A stretch of DNA of 64,000 bases, from contig JAUIRK010000510.1 of NCBI GenBank assembly GCA_030549495.1, forward strand, positions 124,001 to 188,000. Reading direction: 5' to 3'. Made by a program: the position numbers and the translations under genes. Shown here piece by piece: positions 35,732-45,764 of the stretch (its first letter is position 1; every line of letters starts with the position of its first letter). Under the pieces are notes generated by a model. That model had not been told where the DNA came from and searched no databases. It saw only the letters and a program-made list of their open reading frames with translations. Source of the stretch: Nectonema munidae (taxonomy: Eukaryota > Nematomorpha > Nectonematoida > Nectonematidae).

Positions 35732-35990
35732 TCATAAAGAGCTATTCAGTAAATGCTTTAAGGCTAACTCATTATTTGCAAACCTAAGTAACTTTAAATT
35801 ATTCAGACTATGACAGTCTTTCCAATTACAAACATGATTAGAATTTAAGGTGTTAGACTCACAAACATGGCAAAATGTAGTTTCCTTATTTTTACACTCC
35901 TTAGATAGATGGGACGCCACAAAACCTGCACAATGGATTAGCTTCTTTACAGTTCTCCGCTATGTGACCATGCTTGTTGCGCTTATAACA
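35732..35990 (-). pseudogene. LINE ORF1 C-terminus with zinc knuckles
   Basis: Minus-strand reading gives KICYKRNKHGHIAENCKEAN, then PLCRFCGVPSHLSKECKN, then TFCHVCESNTLNSNHVCNWK. These are CCHC-type RNA-binding knuckles as in ORF1 (gag-like) proteins of Jockey/CR1-type LINEs. The first knuckle has an arginine where the second cysteine is expected. One frame change joins the two parts. It lies directly upstream of ORF2. Confidence 0.75.
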
Positions 35991-36010
35991 AATTTTTACG
36001 AAACTCCGCA

Positions 36011-36586
36011 ATAAAACCAATTCAAAAACACTCACTCAAATGAGAATCGAGATTGTGTCTTATTAAAATATATTTTTCTTTTATAATTTGAATCAGTTTG
36101 CCTATTCTTGCCTGAGTTTATATACTCTTTTGAAGGATGGCATTTTTGATAAATGCGCTAATATTTCTTCTTTTTTTGCTTGAATATATTCTTCAAAGAA
36201 AATTTATTTTAACTCCCATAAAAAATTCTTTCCAACTTTTTTACATCTATCTAAGGAATCCTTATTTTTTAGTCGGCTTTTCTTTTGAATTGAATGTAAT
36301 AGTGTAGATGAATATTATTAATTCATCTATAGTTGTGGTTTTAAAATAAACTTATTGCTAATAATTTATCCCGCAGGCTTTTTTGTTTTAATAAGTTGGC
36401 AAGTTTGCTCCCTTTTTTTGAGAATTCTTTATCCACATGCTACAACAATTATCAATAAAGTTTTAGCTTGTTTCATTCATCATTTTATTTACTTTAAAAT
36501 AAGTGTAAAGCTTGATAAGCAAATTCTATACACTTTTTGAAAATGCGATAATTTCTCATTATTAAGATATGGAAAGATAATTATTA
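36011..36586. other. AT-rich stretch, no gene seen
   Basis: It may contain decayed ORF1 or 5' UTR of the LINE, but nothing is recognisable. Confidence 0.4.
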
Positions 36587-36594
36587 GGTTAGAG

Positions 36595-36828
36595 TAGTGC
36601 TTCTCAAACTTTGTACCTATGAAATAAATTAAATTTGGGGCGCACTATTGAAATTGATATGGAAAAATCGGTCATAAAATTTTAAAATAAGAAATAAAGA
36701 AGTACATACTACATATGGCACCCCTTGTTAAGAATCTCTGATCTAGATGGAATCTTAGGATTCACATCGCTACCTTTCATGGCGTACCTGGCTATCTTCA
36801 AGGGCGCACCTCCGTCTGAGAAGCACTG
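36595..36828. mobile_element. hAT-type MITE, 234 bp
   Basis: The left end TAGTGCTTCTCAAACTTTG and reversed right end CAGTGCTTCTCAGACGGAGG form the inverted repeat; GGGCGCAC is present in both arms. The 8-bp flanks GGTTAGAG (36587-36594) and GGTTAGGG (36829-36836) are 7 of 8 identical. There is no coding capacity. Confidence 0.88.
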
Positions 36829-36836
36829 GGTTAGGG

Positions 36837-37954
36837 TAAGATAAAATGATATTTACAAAAACAAATTTTAATTTTAGTATAATCGAGAAAGCTTTCATGG
36901 AAAGGCCTATATCATATAATATTCATGTCTTTGTTTTTAGGTCAGACTAATTTCAGACAAAAAGTATTCGTGCCATCAGAAATCAGCCCACATAATATAT
37001 CAGAAAAAAATCATGACAGTGGGAAAAGTATGAGGTTGGTGCATTTTCAATAGAAAGACTTCATAAAAGAATTTCCTTAACACAGTCCACACTATCTTAA
37101 CATTTTAATAAAAACTTTGTTCAAATTTTTTCAATATTACTTGATCATTTAATTTTGAACATTTTTTGAAAATGAATACCATACTCAAAATATCAATGAG
37201 TTTTATCTCATTGCTCACTACATTTATAATTATATGCATATATAACATACTTCTATGATGGTAAAGTAAAATCGCGTTACGTCCTTATGACTATATATTT
37301 ATTTACTTATCTCCATTTACAATATAAAATGGGCAAAAAACTTGTACCTGTTAATATGATTGTTTAGCTTTTTATTAAGATTGATTAAGTATCAAACTGG
37401 ATAAGTCACGTTAAAAGTAAACTATTTATATGCTGATTTGATTTCTTTAATTTATGGTTCTTAGTTTTTTACAGGGTATATTGTAAAGAAATATACTGAT
37501 TACATGTCAAACAAATGGCTTTTTGGAACAATCTAAACAAAGACAAAATTTGTTTTTAGAGAATGACTTAAATCAAAAATATGAAGTCCCCGTTTCGATT
37601 TTTGTCTTTATGTTATTCGAACATTGTGGGTAATATTATGATTGATAGTAATCCAAATAATTTAAAAATTTTAGTCCACATATGTGTATTTGTGCTGGAA
37701 TATAAACAGGAATAAAAAGTTTATTTGCAAAAATAAATTTTTAGAGTGCAATAATATTTCACCAAATGTTGAATTAGTTTTTCATATTTTCAGCCAAGGT
37801 TTTTGCGTTCATGATTTATATCCTGAGTTGCGGAGTCTGAGGGAAATTGTCTGACTCCAAATCCTAACATTTATAAGAACCTGACACTCACTCCAAATAC
37901 TTTAAAACCATTTCTTATTCCAGGCTTCCACTAGATTATGTTTACCCCATATGC
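36837..37954. other. AT-rich stretch, no gene seen
   Basis: A GACTCC/GGAGTC-rich patch at 37825-37900. Nothing else recognised. Confidence 0.45.
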
Positions 37955-37957
37955 TTA

Positions 37958-38047
37958 GCGGTCATTCACAATTGATGTCAACCAAAGACTGGGAGGGAGG
38001 GGGTTAAAATTAAGAAAAAAAGGTAGCCGTCAATTGTGAATGCCTCT
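37958..38047. mobile_element. PIF/Harbinger-like miniature element, 90 bp
   Basis: The left end GCGGTCATTCACAATTGATG and reversed right end AGAGGCATTCACAATTGACG form the inverted repeat, with TTA on both sides. It shares ends with the larger element at 38316-39333. The interior is only about 40 bases with a G-rich run. Confidence 0.7.
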
Positions 38048-38315
38048 TTATAAATATTAAACTTATTTTTTAAAATACTTGAAAATTTGTTTCTCAAAAA
38101 ACAGAACGATCTGTAAAATATATCATTAACAAAAAATATATGGCCCAAAGTATTTTTAAAATCTGTTTAGACTGCTCCATGGCCCTAAATTTTAGTCATT
38201 CTTATTGAATGAAGCATATTGTAACGATGATTCGAAAAAGATAAAATGGATATCCATAATTTACATACTTAGTAATTGTGAGGATATGATTGCGCTTATC
38301 ATCTACTCTCATTAA

Positions 38316-39333
38316 GGGGTCGTTCACAATTGACGTCAACCAATTTTCTGCCCCCTCTCACTTTTAGTTGACATCAACTTAAAAAAACAGAAGACTAACA
38401 ACTTTTATTTTATAGAAAAAATTCTCAATTCTTTCGAAAATATCGAGATCAAAACAATTCTCAGATTCAACTTCTATTTCGTCCGCTTTATCATACTTTC
38501 CAATTTGTCAATACTTTGAATCTTCAAGAACGCAGAATGATGAATGTTTGTTTTTCTCTTTAATTGAACAGAATACTTCAAACACTTTACACAACTACGA
38601 TGTTATATAAAAGTTTTTCCTTTAGCATCGATTTTCTGCAAAGAAGCGGGAAAACTCATCAAAGCGTTTACTCAATCCAAGATTTTTCATGTGCTGAGCT
38701 TGAAATAATGAGCTTTTTATTTTTATGCTTTCTTGTTCAAGCGTTTCTATACGTTTTTGTACATTTCACTGAGCCCAGTATTTTTTAAGATACTTTTTGA
38801 GATCTTTTAATTTATTTTGGGCCTAAACCTTATTATTTTCTGAGAAATCATAAGATGCAGAAGTTTTTGGAGTTGTTTCAGGTGATTATCAAAGTCAATT
38901 TGACATGATTGACAATTCATATAATGTTTTGTTTCGTGCTATTCAGCGACACACATCATTTGACATATTCTATATTTTAACAAGGCGACAATTGTCGCAG
39001 AAAACACCAAACTCAATTTCTTTGGTAGAGTGCAAATTTTACAACCCTAAGCTTGAAAAAATAAAGAAATATTTTGATTTATTAAAATTAATCCCATATG
39101 ATATACAAATAGGTATAATTCAAATATCACTAATTTGATTTTAACAATTTAACTTTTTGAAAATTATTTAATTTTAGTATATTTTTTTCACTTCCAACAA
39201 AAATTAACTATTTTTTAACGATATTTTAAATTGCTGTGCTTGCTGTTGATGTCAACTTTTTTCAACCCCCTCCCTCCCTGTCAACTTGAATCCTCCCTCC
39301 CAGGTAGTGTTGACATCAATTGTGAACGACCTC
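38316..39333. mobile_element. PIF/Harbinger-like element, 1018 bp, TAA target duplication
   Basis: The left end GGGGTCGTTCACAATTGACG and reversed right end GAGGTCGTTCACAATTGATG are nearly identical; the repeat continues through GTCAAC. TAA flanks both sides (38313-38315, 39334-39336), the 3-bp TWA target of PIF/Harbinger. On the minus strand the interior holds coding traces: KRIETLEQESIKIKSSLFQA then MKNLGLSKRFDEFSRFFAEN (38590-38760), a coiled-coil-like segment, and an acidic DKADEIEVESENCFDLDIFE at 38430-38500. I do not recognise these as a Harbinger transposase or Myb protein; the cargo is unassigned. Confidence 0.7.
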
Positions 39334-39384
39334 TAAGTGTAGAGACTTGAGAATTTCAAATGAGAAAAATATACTCGTATTTTT

Positions 39385-39510
39385 AGACCTCGTTTATTCG
39401 ACATTCTTTTATCCGAAAACTTTGCTAACCACCACACTACTTACGGATTTTTCAATGTTGTTCCCCTCCGCTATTCAGACTTCCATTTTTCGACACCAAA
39501 AGTGCTTCAA
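39385..39510. repeat. Possible pogo/Tigger-type element end
   Basis: ACCTCGTTTATTCGACATTC, TTTATCCGAAAAC, CCGCTATTCAGACTTCC and TTTTTCGACACC form a series of short similar motifs, as in subterminal regions of some pogo/Tigger elements. No opposite end or transposase was found. Confidence 0.35.
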
Positions 39511-40652
39511 ATCAAACTAGTTCTTTTAAACATGTTTGTAGAGTTTGTTAGTCCTAAACAAAATATCAAAATTTTATTTTTGAGATGGTACCTGCTCACA
39601 AAGGGAATGCAATATTTTCCATATGTTTGTCGATGAATCTTAGTTTATATCTAAAGATTATACATTGAAGAAGCACTAGTTTCTCTACTTTTCCTATCTC
39701 TTTGGTGTAGTATAGAAGTTGATTCTTTAAAATTTTCATACACTGGTAGGAATTTCGTTAATCCTACAATTCACAATCGGAAAAACGGTCCTAGTGGTTC
39801 ACTTCACTTCGGTCCTTCCTTAGTTTTTCTGGTGCAGAAATATTATAGTGCGCCTGGATCCGGTTCAAACTATATATCTACCTACTATGGATATTAGGTC
39901 TTTGAACATATCTAACTAGAGTTTATTAAATGGACGCCTAAGAAAACAATTCAACCAATGGAAGTTTAACTTGATGTATAAAAATAAGGCACACTATATC
40001 CATTTACAGCCTTCATTTGAATTTTGCATTTTTGAATTTTAAGTGATTTTACGAAAGTAATCAATCTTTTATCTTGCAAATTCATCACTCATATTAATTA
40101 AAAACTTAAAATATCATGAACTTTGAAGTGCGCGATTGTATCTTTTACGACATGAGTAATGAGCACATACATTATATATATGTATAAGGGAAAGAATCCT
40201 TCCTTATCCAATCTCTTGAATACAAAAATCCCTCTCGATGAAGTTAACTTTGTTTTGTTCTTTTTTTTTAGGCATGTGTCTTACCTGCAAGATAAGTAAA
40301 CGTTTCGCCTATTTTTTGGATTTAACTCCTGTTATTTTTCATAAGTGGGACAGTCAAAGGTAATTTTTGAGATTGTTTGAATAAGTATTTTTTTAATTTT
40401 TATAGGGCAATATTTTTGAATGCTAACATTTTGTTAAAAATATTTTTTGAAATTCCTTCTTTCTAAATTATTCATATGGCATTTTTGAATCCTCTCAATC
40501 AAAACTGGGTACCAGTCCTTGCCTTAATTAAAATAATCTGCATTGATTTAAATTATATTTAAAAAGAACTTTACATGAGTTTGGTTGCCCATTTTTTATT
40601 AAGTGGAAAAAAAAATTTCAAGACCTAATTGTGTCTAAAAATAAAAGCGAGT
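39511..40652. other. AT-rich stretch, no gene seen
   Basis: No supported feature. Confidence 0.5.
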
Positions 40653-40660
40653 ATCTAAAA

Positions 40661-42775
40661 CAGTGGTTCTTAACCCTAGGCCGCGACCCAAATTTGAGTC
40701 GCTTGGCAATTTGGGTCGCTAAGGGCCAATGAGAAAAACGGGAAGATAAAAAACTCTTGAATAAAACTTAATTATACGAGTAGAAAACAATAAATTTACG
40801 AATCAATTCGCTATTCTCAATGTAATTGTAAAATTAATTGTAAAATTCGCAATGCATACCAAGTGCCTACCTAGTTTCTATTATGTTATAGCGAGAGCGC
40901 AATTAACAGAAGTATTGCAACTCTGACACATTTACAATAAATATTTGTCAATGCATGTCGTCATTTTATTTGCTCTCGACGGTGTCAGCAAGTGATTAAT
41001 TTATCATTATGTTGATCTTATTCAATCATGTCTTAAAAAACGTCCATATAAAGAAGAATTTCTAAATCTGCGATTTAGAGAATTAAAAGATTGTGGTGTA
41101 TTACGAGTTGAAGAAAATAAATTGAAGCGTCATCTTGAAACTAAACATGCTACTTTTTCTAACAGTGACAGAAACTTCTTCGAGAAAAAAGAAATGCAAA
41201 TTAAACGCCAGAGATTTGATACGCTAAGTGACAAAGAGGCTCTTTCCTTTTCCCATTCTACTACTATGGTATCTTTCCTGGCAACTGATCTAGCCAAGAA
41301 AATTGAAGAGATACCATTGTCGAATGACACAGTTCATTCTCGCATTGTTGACATGTCAAAAGTCAATTGAGTCTTTTAAAAAGAGTGGTCAATTTGGTCT
41401 TCAGTTGGATGAATCGACGGACATTAGTAATGATGCTCAACTGATGGTGTATGAAGATATCAAGGCGCAGACGTTATGAAAGAAGAATTTCTCTTTTGCA
41501 AGCCGCTTCAAGCTTCATACTACCACAAGTGGTGAAAACATATTTAAAATGGTGGATTCTTTTTTAAAGATGAAGGACTATCCTGGAATCAATGTTACAG
41601 TGTGTGTTGTGATGGTGTGCCAGCCATGCTTGGCGCTCGTCAGAGATTTACAAATTGAGTAAAAAATGTGAACCCAGAAGTACTTATTCTTCACTGTCTT
41701 CTTCACCGAGAGAACCTTGCAGCTAAACGTCCTTCTGGGGAGTTAAATGTTGTAATTTAAAGAAGTCATTCAAATCCTTAACTTCATTAAATCTAGGTCA
41801 CTATATAGTTGAATTTTTAATCGGATGTGCAAAGATTTTGGGTCAGAACATACCCATTTGCTCTACTATTCTGAGTTCGATGGTTATCTCGAGGGAAAGT
41901 TCTTCAGAGGACAGTGGAAATGAGAGCAGAAGTTCAGATATTTTTGTGGATCAAAAACACCAATTTGGTTCTTGGTTTGACGATTCAAAATGGCTTTTAC
42001 AATTAGCGTACTGCACATACATTTTTACAGAAATTAACAACTTGAATACATCAATGCAAGACCGAAATGAGACAATGGTAGGAACAGCAGAAAAGTTGAC
42101 AGCATTCAAAGAGAAGCTCAGCTTGTGGAAACGAAAAATTTCACCATTTCCCAACCTTACTTTGATTTTGCAGACAATTCATAAAGCTTCCTTTAATGAA
42201 GTCAAAGAAATTGTAGTGTAGCCTGAAAAAATGATGTGCGAATTCCAAAAATACATTCCCGAAGATATGTCTATTTATAGCTGGATCAGAAATCCATTTG
42301 ATGTGAAAATTGAAGATCTACCTCAGGAAATTTCAGATATCTACCAATTAGAATAGCAACTATAATTGAAATAAAAAATCACAAATCTCTTGAATATGAA
42401 AACAGAAACTTTGAGCGCTTTCTGGACAAAGATTTATAAAGAAAAAGAAGTTGTGGGGTTCCAAGCACTTAAGGTCCTTCTTCCTTTCCCAACAACGTAT
42501 TTGTGTGAGACTGGGTTTTCAGCTCCTATGACTGTTAAAAATAAATATCGAAATCGTTTATCACCGGAGCACGACATGCGATGCCTGTCAACAATAAAAC
42601 CCCGTTTTGAAGAGCTTTCAAGGATCTTTTGAAAATCAATAAAAAGCATTTTGATTTTTTAAATCAAAGTTAGATAATAATGATTTTCATTATCCTTATT
42701 TTTTTAGATGTTGGGTCGCAAGTGTTTATTTCGTATGTAAATGGGTCGGCGAATGAAAAAGGTTAAGAACCACTG
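40661..42775 (+). mobile_element. hAT-D: ZBED5-like hAT transposon with both ends
   Basis: The left end CAGTGGTTCTTAACCCTAGG and reversed right end CAGTGGTTCTTAACCTTTTT form the inverted repeat. The 8-bp flanks ATCTAAAA (40653-40660) and ATCTAAAG (42776-42783) are 7 of 8 identical. Both arms carry GGGTCGC motifs. The plus-strand transposase is disrupted and partly deleted. Confidence 0.9.
41041..42632 (+). pseudogene. hAT-D transposase, ZBED5/FAM200 type, disrupted
   Basis: Readable parts in order: EEFLNLRFRELKDCGVLRVE joined directly to ENKLKRHLETKHATFSNSD, so the cysteine-bearing half of the BED finger is missing; TDLAKKIEEIPLSNDTVHSR; FGLQLDESTDISNDAQLMVY with the first catalytic aspartate (41395); TTTSGENIFKMVDSF; a CCDGVPAMLGARQRF-like stretch at 41605; then 41838-42221, and a C-terminus from 42390 with FPTTYLCETGFSAPMTVKNK and YRNRLSPEHDMRCLS. 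These are landmarks of the ZBED5/SCAND3/FAM200 hAT group. Five or more stops and shifts are visible, so the copy is inactive. Confidence 0.88.
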
Positions 42776-43143
42776 ATCTAAAGTCTGAAATTATGCAGAA
42801 TCTATATTATTTGTAAAAATTGCTTTTCACAAAAATTGAAAATTCTCTGTTTCTCATAAAATAGTTTATACTTTAATATACAGTTCTTCTGTATCCTAAC
42901 AAAATATTTCTACTATTTACATTGAAAATTTAACATTTAAAAAATTTAATTAAAAAAAAATTTTTTAAGTTAAATTAAATATTTTTTTCCAGAAAAAATT
43001 GTAAATAACTAATAATTTCTTTAGGTCAATTTTTTACTTTAAAAAGTCAATAATTTGAAAATTTTGGTAGGTTTTTAAGTGATTACAGGATAATTTTTGG
43101 AGCAATAAGTCAATCTAGTCATAACATATCTCTTCTTCTTTTC

Positions 43144-43610
43144 ATTTGTTTTTCAAAGGTGATTTTTCCTTCCATAAGGGTACACCTTCCTCTTGACATA
43201 TGAATTTATTTGTCAATTCTTTTGGCAAATGTTTATCTTTAGCATTTTTAATTATTATTGCACTTCTTCAAATCTCTTTCAGCCACATAATTCTATGTGA
43301 TGCTTGGCCTCTCACGTTTAGTTGTTTTTCCTTCTGTTTTCTAAACCAATACCTCTTCTCTTTAATTTCTTCCTCAGTTTGTTACTCCATCATCATGTCT
43401 TTTTCTTTCTATTGATTTCCTTTATTCTTCCTAACAGTTCTGAGATACTCAAAATTGCATAACTTTGCCATGGAATCCCATTTTCTTCTCCAACTTTAAT
43501 ATTTTTGTTGAGTTTTTCTTTAACTTTAAATTTAAACTGATTTTTCCCAACTGAGTCTTTCAACCTACAAACATTCAAAGCCGGTTTCAAACCAGGGTTG
43601 ACACTTTTTT
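43144..43610 (-). pseudogene. Protein-like minus-strand remnant, possible retropseudogene
   Basis: Read on the minus strand: KPALNVCRLKDSVGKNQFK, VKEKLNKNIKVGEENGIPWQ, SYAILSISELLGRIKEINRK; then, after a one-base shift in an A-run, QTEEEIKEKRYWFRKQKEKQ, LNVRGQASHRIMWLKEI and, after a stop, NKFICQEEGVPLWKEK, ending at a TGA. About 150 codons in consistent order with a shift and two stops, and no intron. The plus-strand frame at 43200-43415 is its shadow. No transposase, integrase or polymerase motif is visible. I do not recognise the family; it reads like a basic coiled-coil host protein. Confidence 0.45.
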
Positions 43611-43927
43611 CTGTTTAATCTTTATTTCCGCTATTACCATGCTGTTGGTATTGAGGATATAAAAAGCTATTGAGGATTTTAAACAAAGTTATACTTATGA
43701 TATTTAGTTGAGTTGGTGCCTGAGCTAAAGCCACTAAATAATTTGATAACTCCGGCTCTCAACAATTTTTAAACCTTTTGAATTCAAGCATTGATATTGA
43801 TATTGAATTTTTTAATAGTAACAATTTTCAATCCTTTTTCAATCTCAATTCAAGATTTCATTTTGGTACTGAATTTATTCGATCTTGATTTGTAAAGAGC
43901 AACCTTCAGTTTTCACGTATACCCGCG

Positions 43928-44137
43928 AATGAAAGATATTTGTGTGAGCTTTCTATATTACAATTACTATATTACTATTACCTGATGACGTTGCTTGCAA
44001 CACAAGTCAGTGTAGAGAGGTTGTTTTCAGCATCTCGAATCATTCATTCTGACTTAAGAGCTTCAATGAAAGAAGATTTGGTGGAAACAATCTTATTTAT
44101 CAAAATGAATTCTTTTAATTATTTTAATATTTTTTGA
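43928..44137 (+). pseudogene. hAT transposase C-terminal dimerisation fragment (hAT-H1)
   Basis: Reads ERYLCELSILQLLYYYYLMT, then LLATQVSVERLFSASRIIHS, then DLRASMKEDLVETILFIKMN. The SVERLFS core and the following helix are the hAT dimerisation signature. The upstream part of this protein is not found. It precedes the N-terminal part of hAT-H2 by about 280 bases, in the wrong order to be one protein. Confidence 0.75.
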
Positions 44138-44417
44138 TGCGTTTTTATATATTTTTTTTTGAATATTCAATTCAATAAAAGTAACTCTTTTTATTAAACA
44201 AAAATAAAGATTTGGCATAACAGCAAATAATAACAGGTCGTAATATTTCCGGGATTATTTTGTAATTTAAAAAATTATGCGATTCATACCAATTACAACT
44301 AAATTACTTTTTCAACTCTTTTATTGATAAAAAAAAGAACTTCTAATTTTAAAGTTTTAATAGTGTGTTTATAGTTTTAAAGTAGAATAACTAATGTAAA
44401 ATTTTGATTTTATTGCA

Positions 44418-45330
44418 GTTGCTTTAAAGTTCAACATGAAAGGCCAACGAATTTCAATGCAAATGATCTTTTATCACATCCAACTACCGTAAGCCAAGAT
44501 CTTTCTGAGTGTGCAATACTGGAAAGGGCTACGTTAACCAAAAACTTGAAAGAAATTACTTCCTTCACTCAACTTACTTTTACGTCAGAAATGTGGACCG
44601 ACTCATATAAGAAAAGGTCATATTTGACAATTACTGCACACACTACATAAGTTATGATTGGACTCTTGTAAGCCGCGTTATAACAAATGAAGAGTTTGAT
44701 GCTGACATCCTTATCGAAGCTTGGGTCAATCACAACTTTGCTCTTTTATATTCACAACATGATTGCGGCCATTTCTAATAATGAACGTCTTGATTGTGTA
44801 GCACATGCTTTGAATACTGCTTTACGTCATTCTTTTGATGCAAAACATGTCCAGAACTGATTATTACAAGTTGTAAAACACTTGTACGATACATCAAGAA
44901 ATCTTCAACTCAAAACTTGCTTCAAAAAAGTGTAAAACAAGCTTGTGATGGAACTCTGTCTATTTAATGTTAAAATCAGTTTTAGACAATATTATTCGAC
45001 TTCTTTTCGTGGATCATTTTATACAAGAGATTAAACGCATAGCTATCATTGATTTTAACTTACTTCAAGAATTAGTTAATTTTTGGAACCTTTTTACAAT
45101 GCAACTTTAAATTTAGAAGGGGATAAAAGTCAACCCACTTTGCATTTGATTATTCCACGGATTTCCAAGTTAAAGAAGAAGATACTGAAGCATGTTTAAA
45201 AACGCTAAATGAAAAATTTATTCCAAATCCTGCATAACGTCGCCATTTTTTTTAATCCAAAACAAAAATCAATGCGTGTACTTTGCGCATCAGACCAGGC
45301 GTCTACAACAATTGAAACTTCGTGCCAAAT
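44418..45330 (+). pseudogene. hAT transposase fragment (hAT-H2), AC1-like type
   Basis: After an acceptor-like TTTTATTGCAG the frame gives FKVQHERPTNFNANDLLSHP, TTVSQDLSECAILERATLT, and FTSEMWTDSYKKRSYLTITA with the first catalytic aspartate. After stops come DCVAHALNTALRHSFD (cysteine/histidine site) and KHLYDTSRNLQLKTCFKK. Near 45245-45330 lies NPKQKSMRVLCASDQASTTI. This is the order of hAT transposases that start with a BED-like and DLLPHPTTV region. Several stops and shifts, no termini identified. Confidence 0.75.
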
Positions 45331-45613
45331 TACACTTCATTCTTAGATCGATCTTTTATGCTAGCAATTAGACTAAAAATTGACACTTTATGGAAAATAG
45401 CTCCGAAGCTAAACATGGAGATATTACAATTTCGATTTACTCTGGCACCAAAGTTGGATCCGGGGTTTACTTTTTTTTAAGTTAAAAACAACATTATAAT
45501 AAAATAAATTTCATGCATACGTAAAAAAATATACCAAAAAATTTTACAGGTTTTTTAATGCTAAATATACCTTCAATTCTTATTTTTCTGATGAAAAATA
45601 TCTTCAATAAAGG

Positions 45614-45690
45614 TAAAGGTATCGAGGGGTGTTTTCATCGAGAAGGCACAATTGTGTCGCTTGTATCGAACTATGAGAAATTAAGCTCAA
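45614..45690 (-). mobile_element. SINE family S1, tail fragment
   Basis: TCGAGAAGGCACAATTGTG and TCGCTTGTATCGAACTATG match the tail of the SINE at 48690-48850 (CGAAAGGCAGAATTGCGCCG and GCTTGTATCGAACTATG). The tRNA-like head is missing. Confidence 0.6.
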
Positions 45691-45764
45691 ACGGCAAAAA
45701 GTCTAGGCTGAAATATTTTTTCATGTTGTATTTCGTTAAACGATCATATAAATTTGATTTGCAG

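Larger units (their letters stand above)
33200..36010 (-). mobile_element. LINE-1 of the window: Jockey/CR1-group non-LTR retrotransposon, minus strand
   Basis: On the minus strand: the end of ORF1 with zinc-knuckle-like motifs (35732-35990), an apurinic-type endonuclease (about 34800-35720), a linker, and a reverse transcriptase (about 33200-34330). The copy lacks most of ORF1 upstream and a defined tail. Target duplications were not identified. Frame breaks are scattered through ORF2. The endonuclease plus zinc-knuckle ORF1 layout fits the Jockey/CR1 superfamily; a finer class needs a phylogeny. Confidence 0.88.

Noticed and set aside
41130-41330. Minus-strand 66-codon ORF
   Set aside because: Shadow of the hAT-D transposase N-terminal frame.
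43200-43415. Plus-strand 71-codon membrane-like ORF
   Set aside because: It is the complement of the protein-like minus-strand remnant; the hydrophobicity comes from antisense of lysine/glutamate-rich codons.
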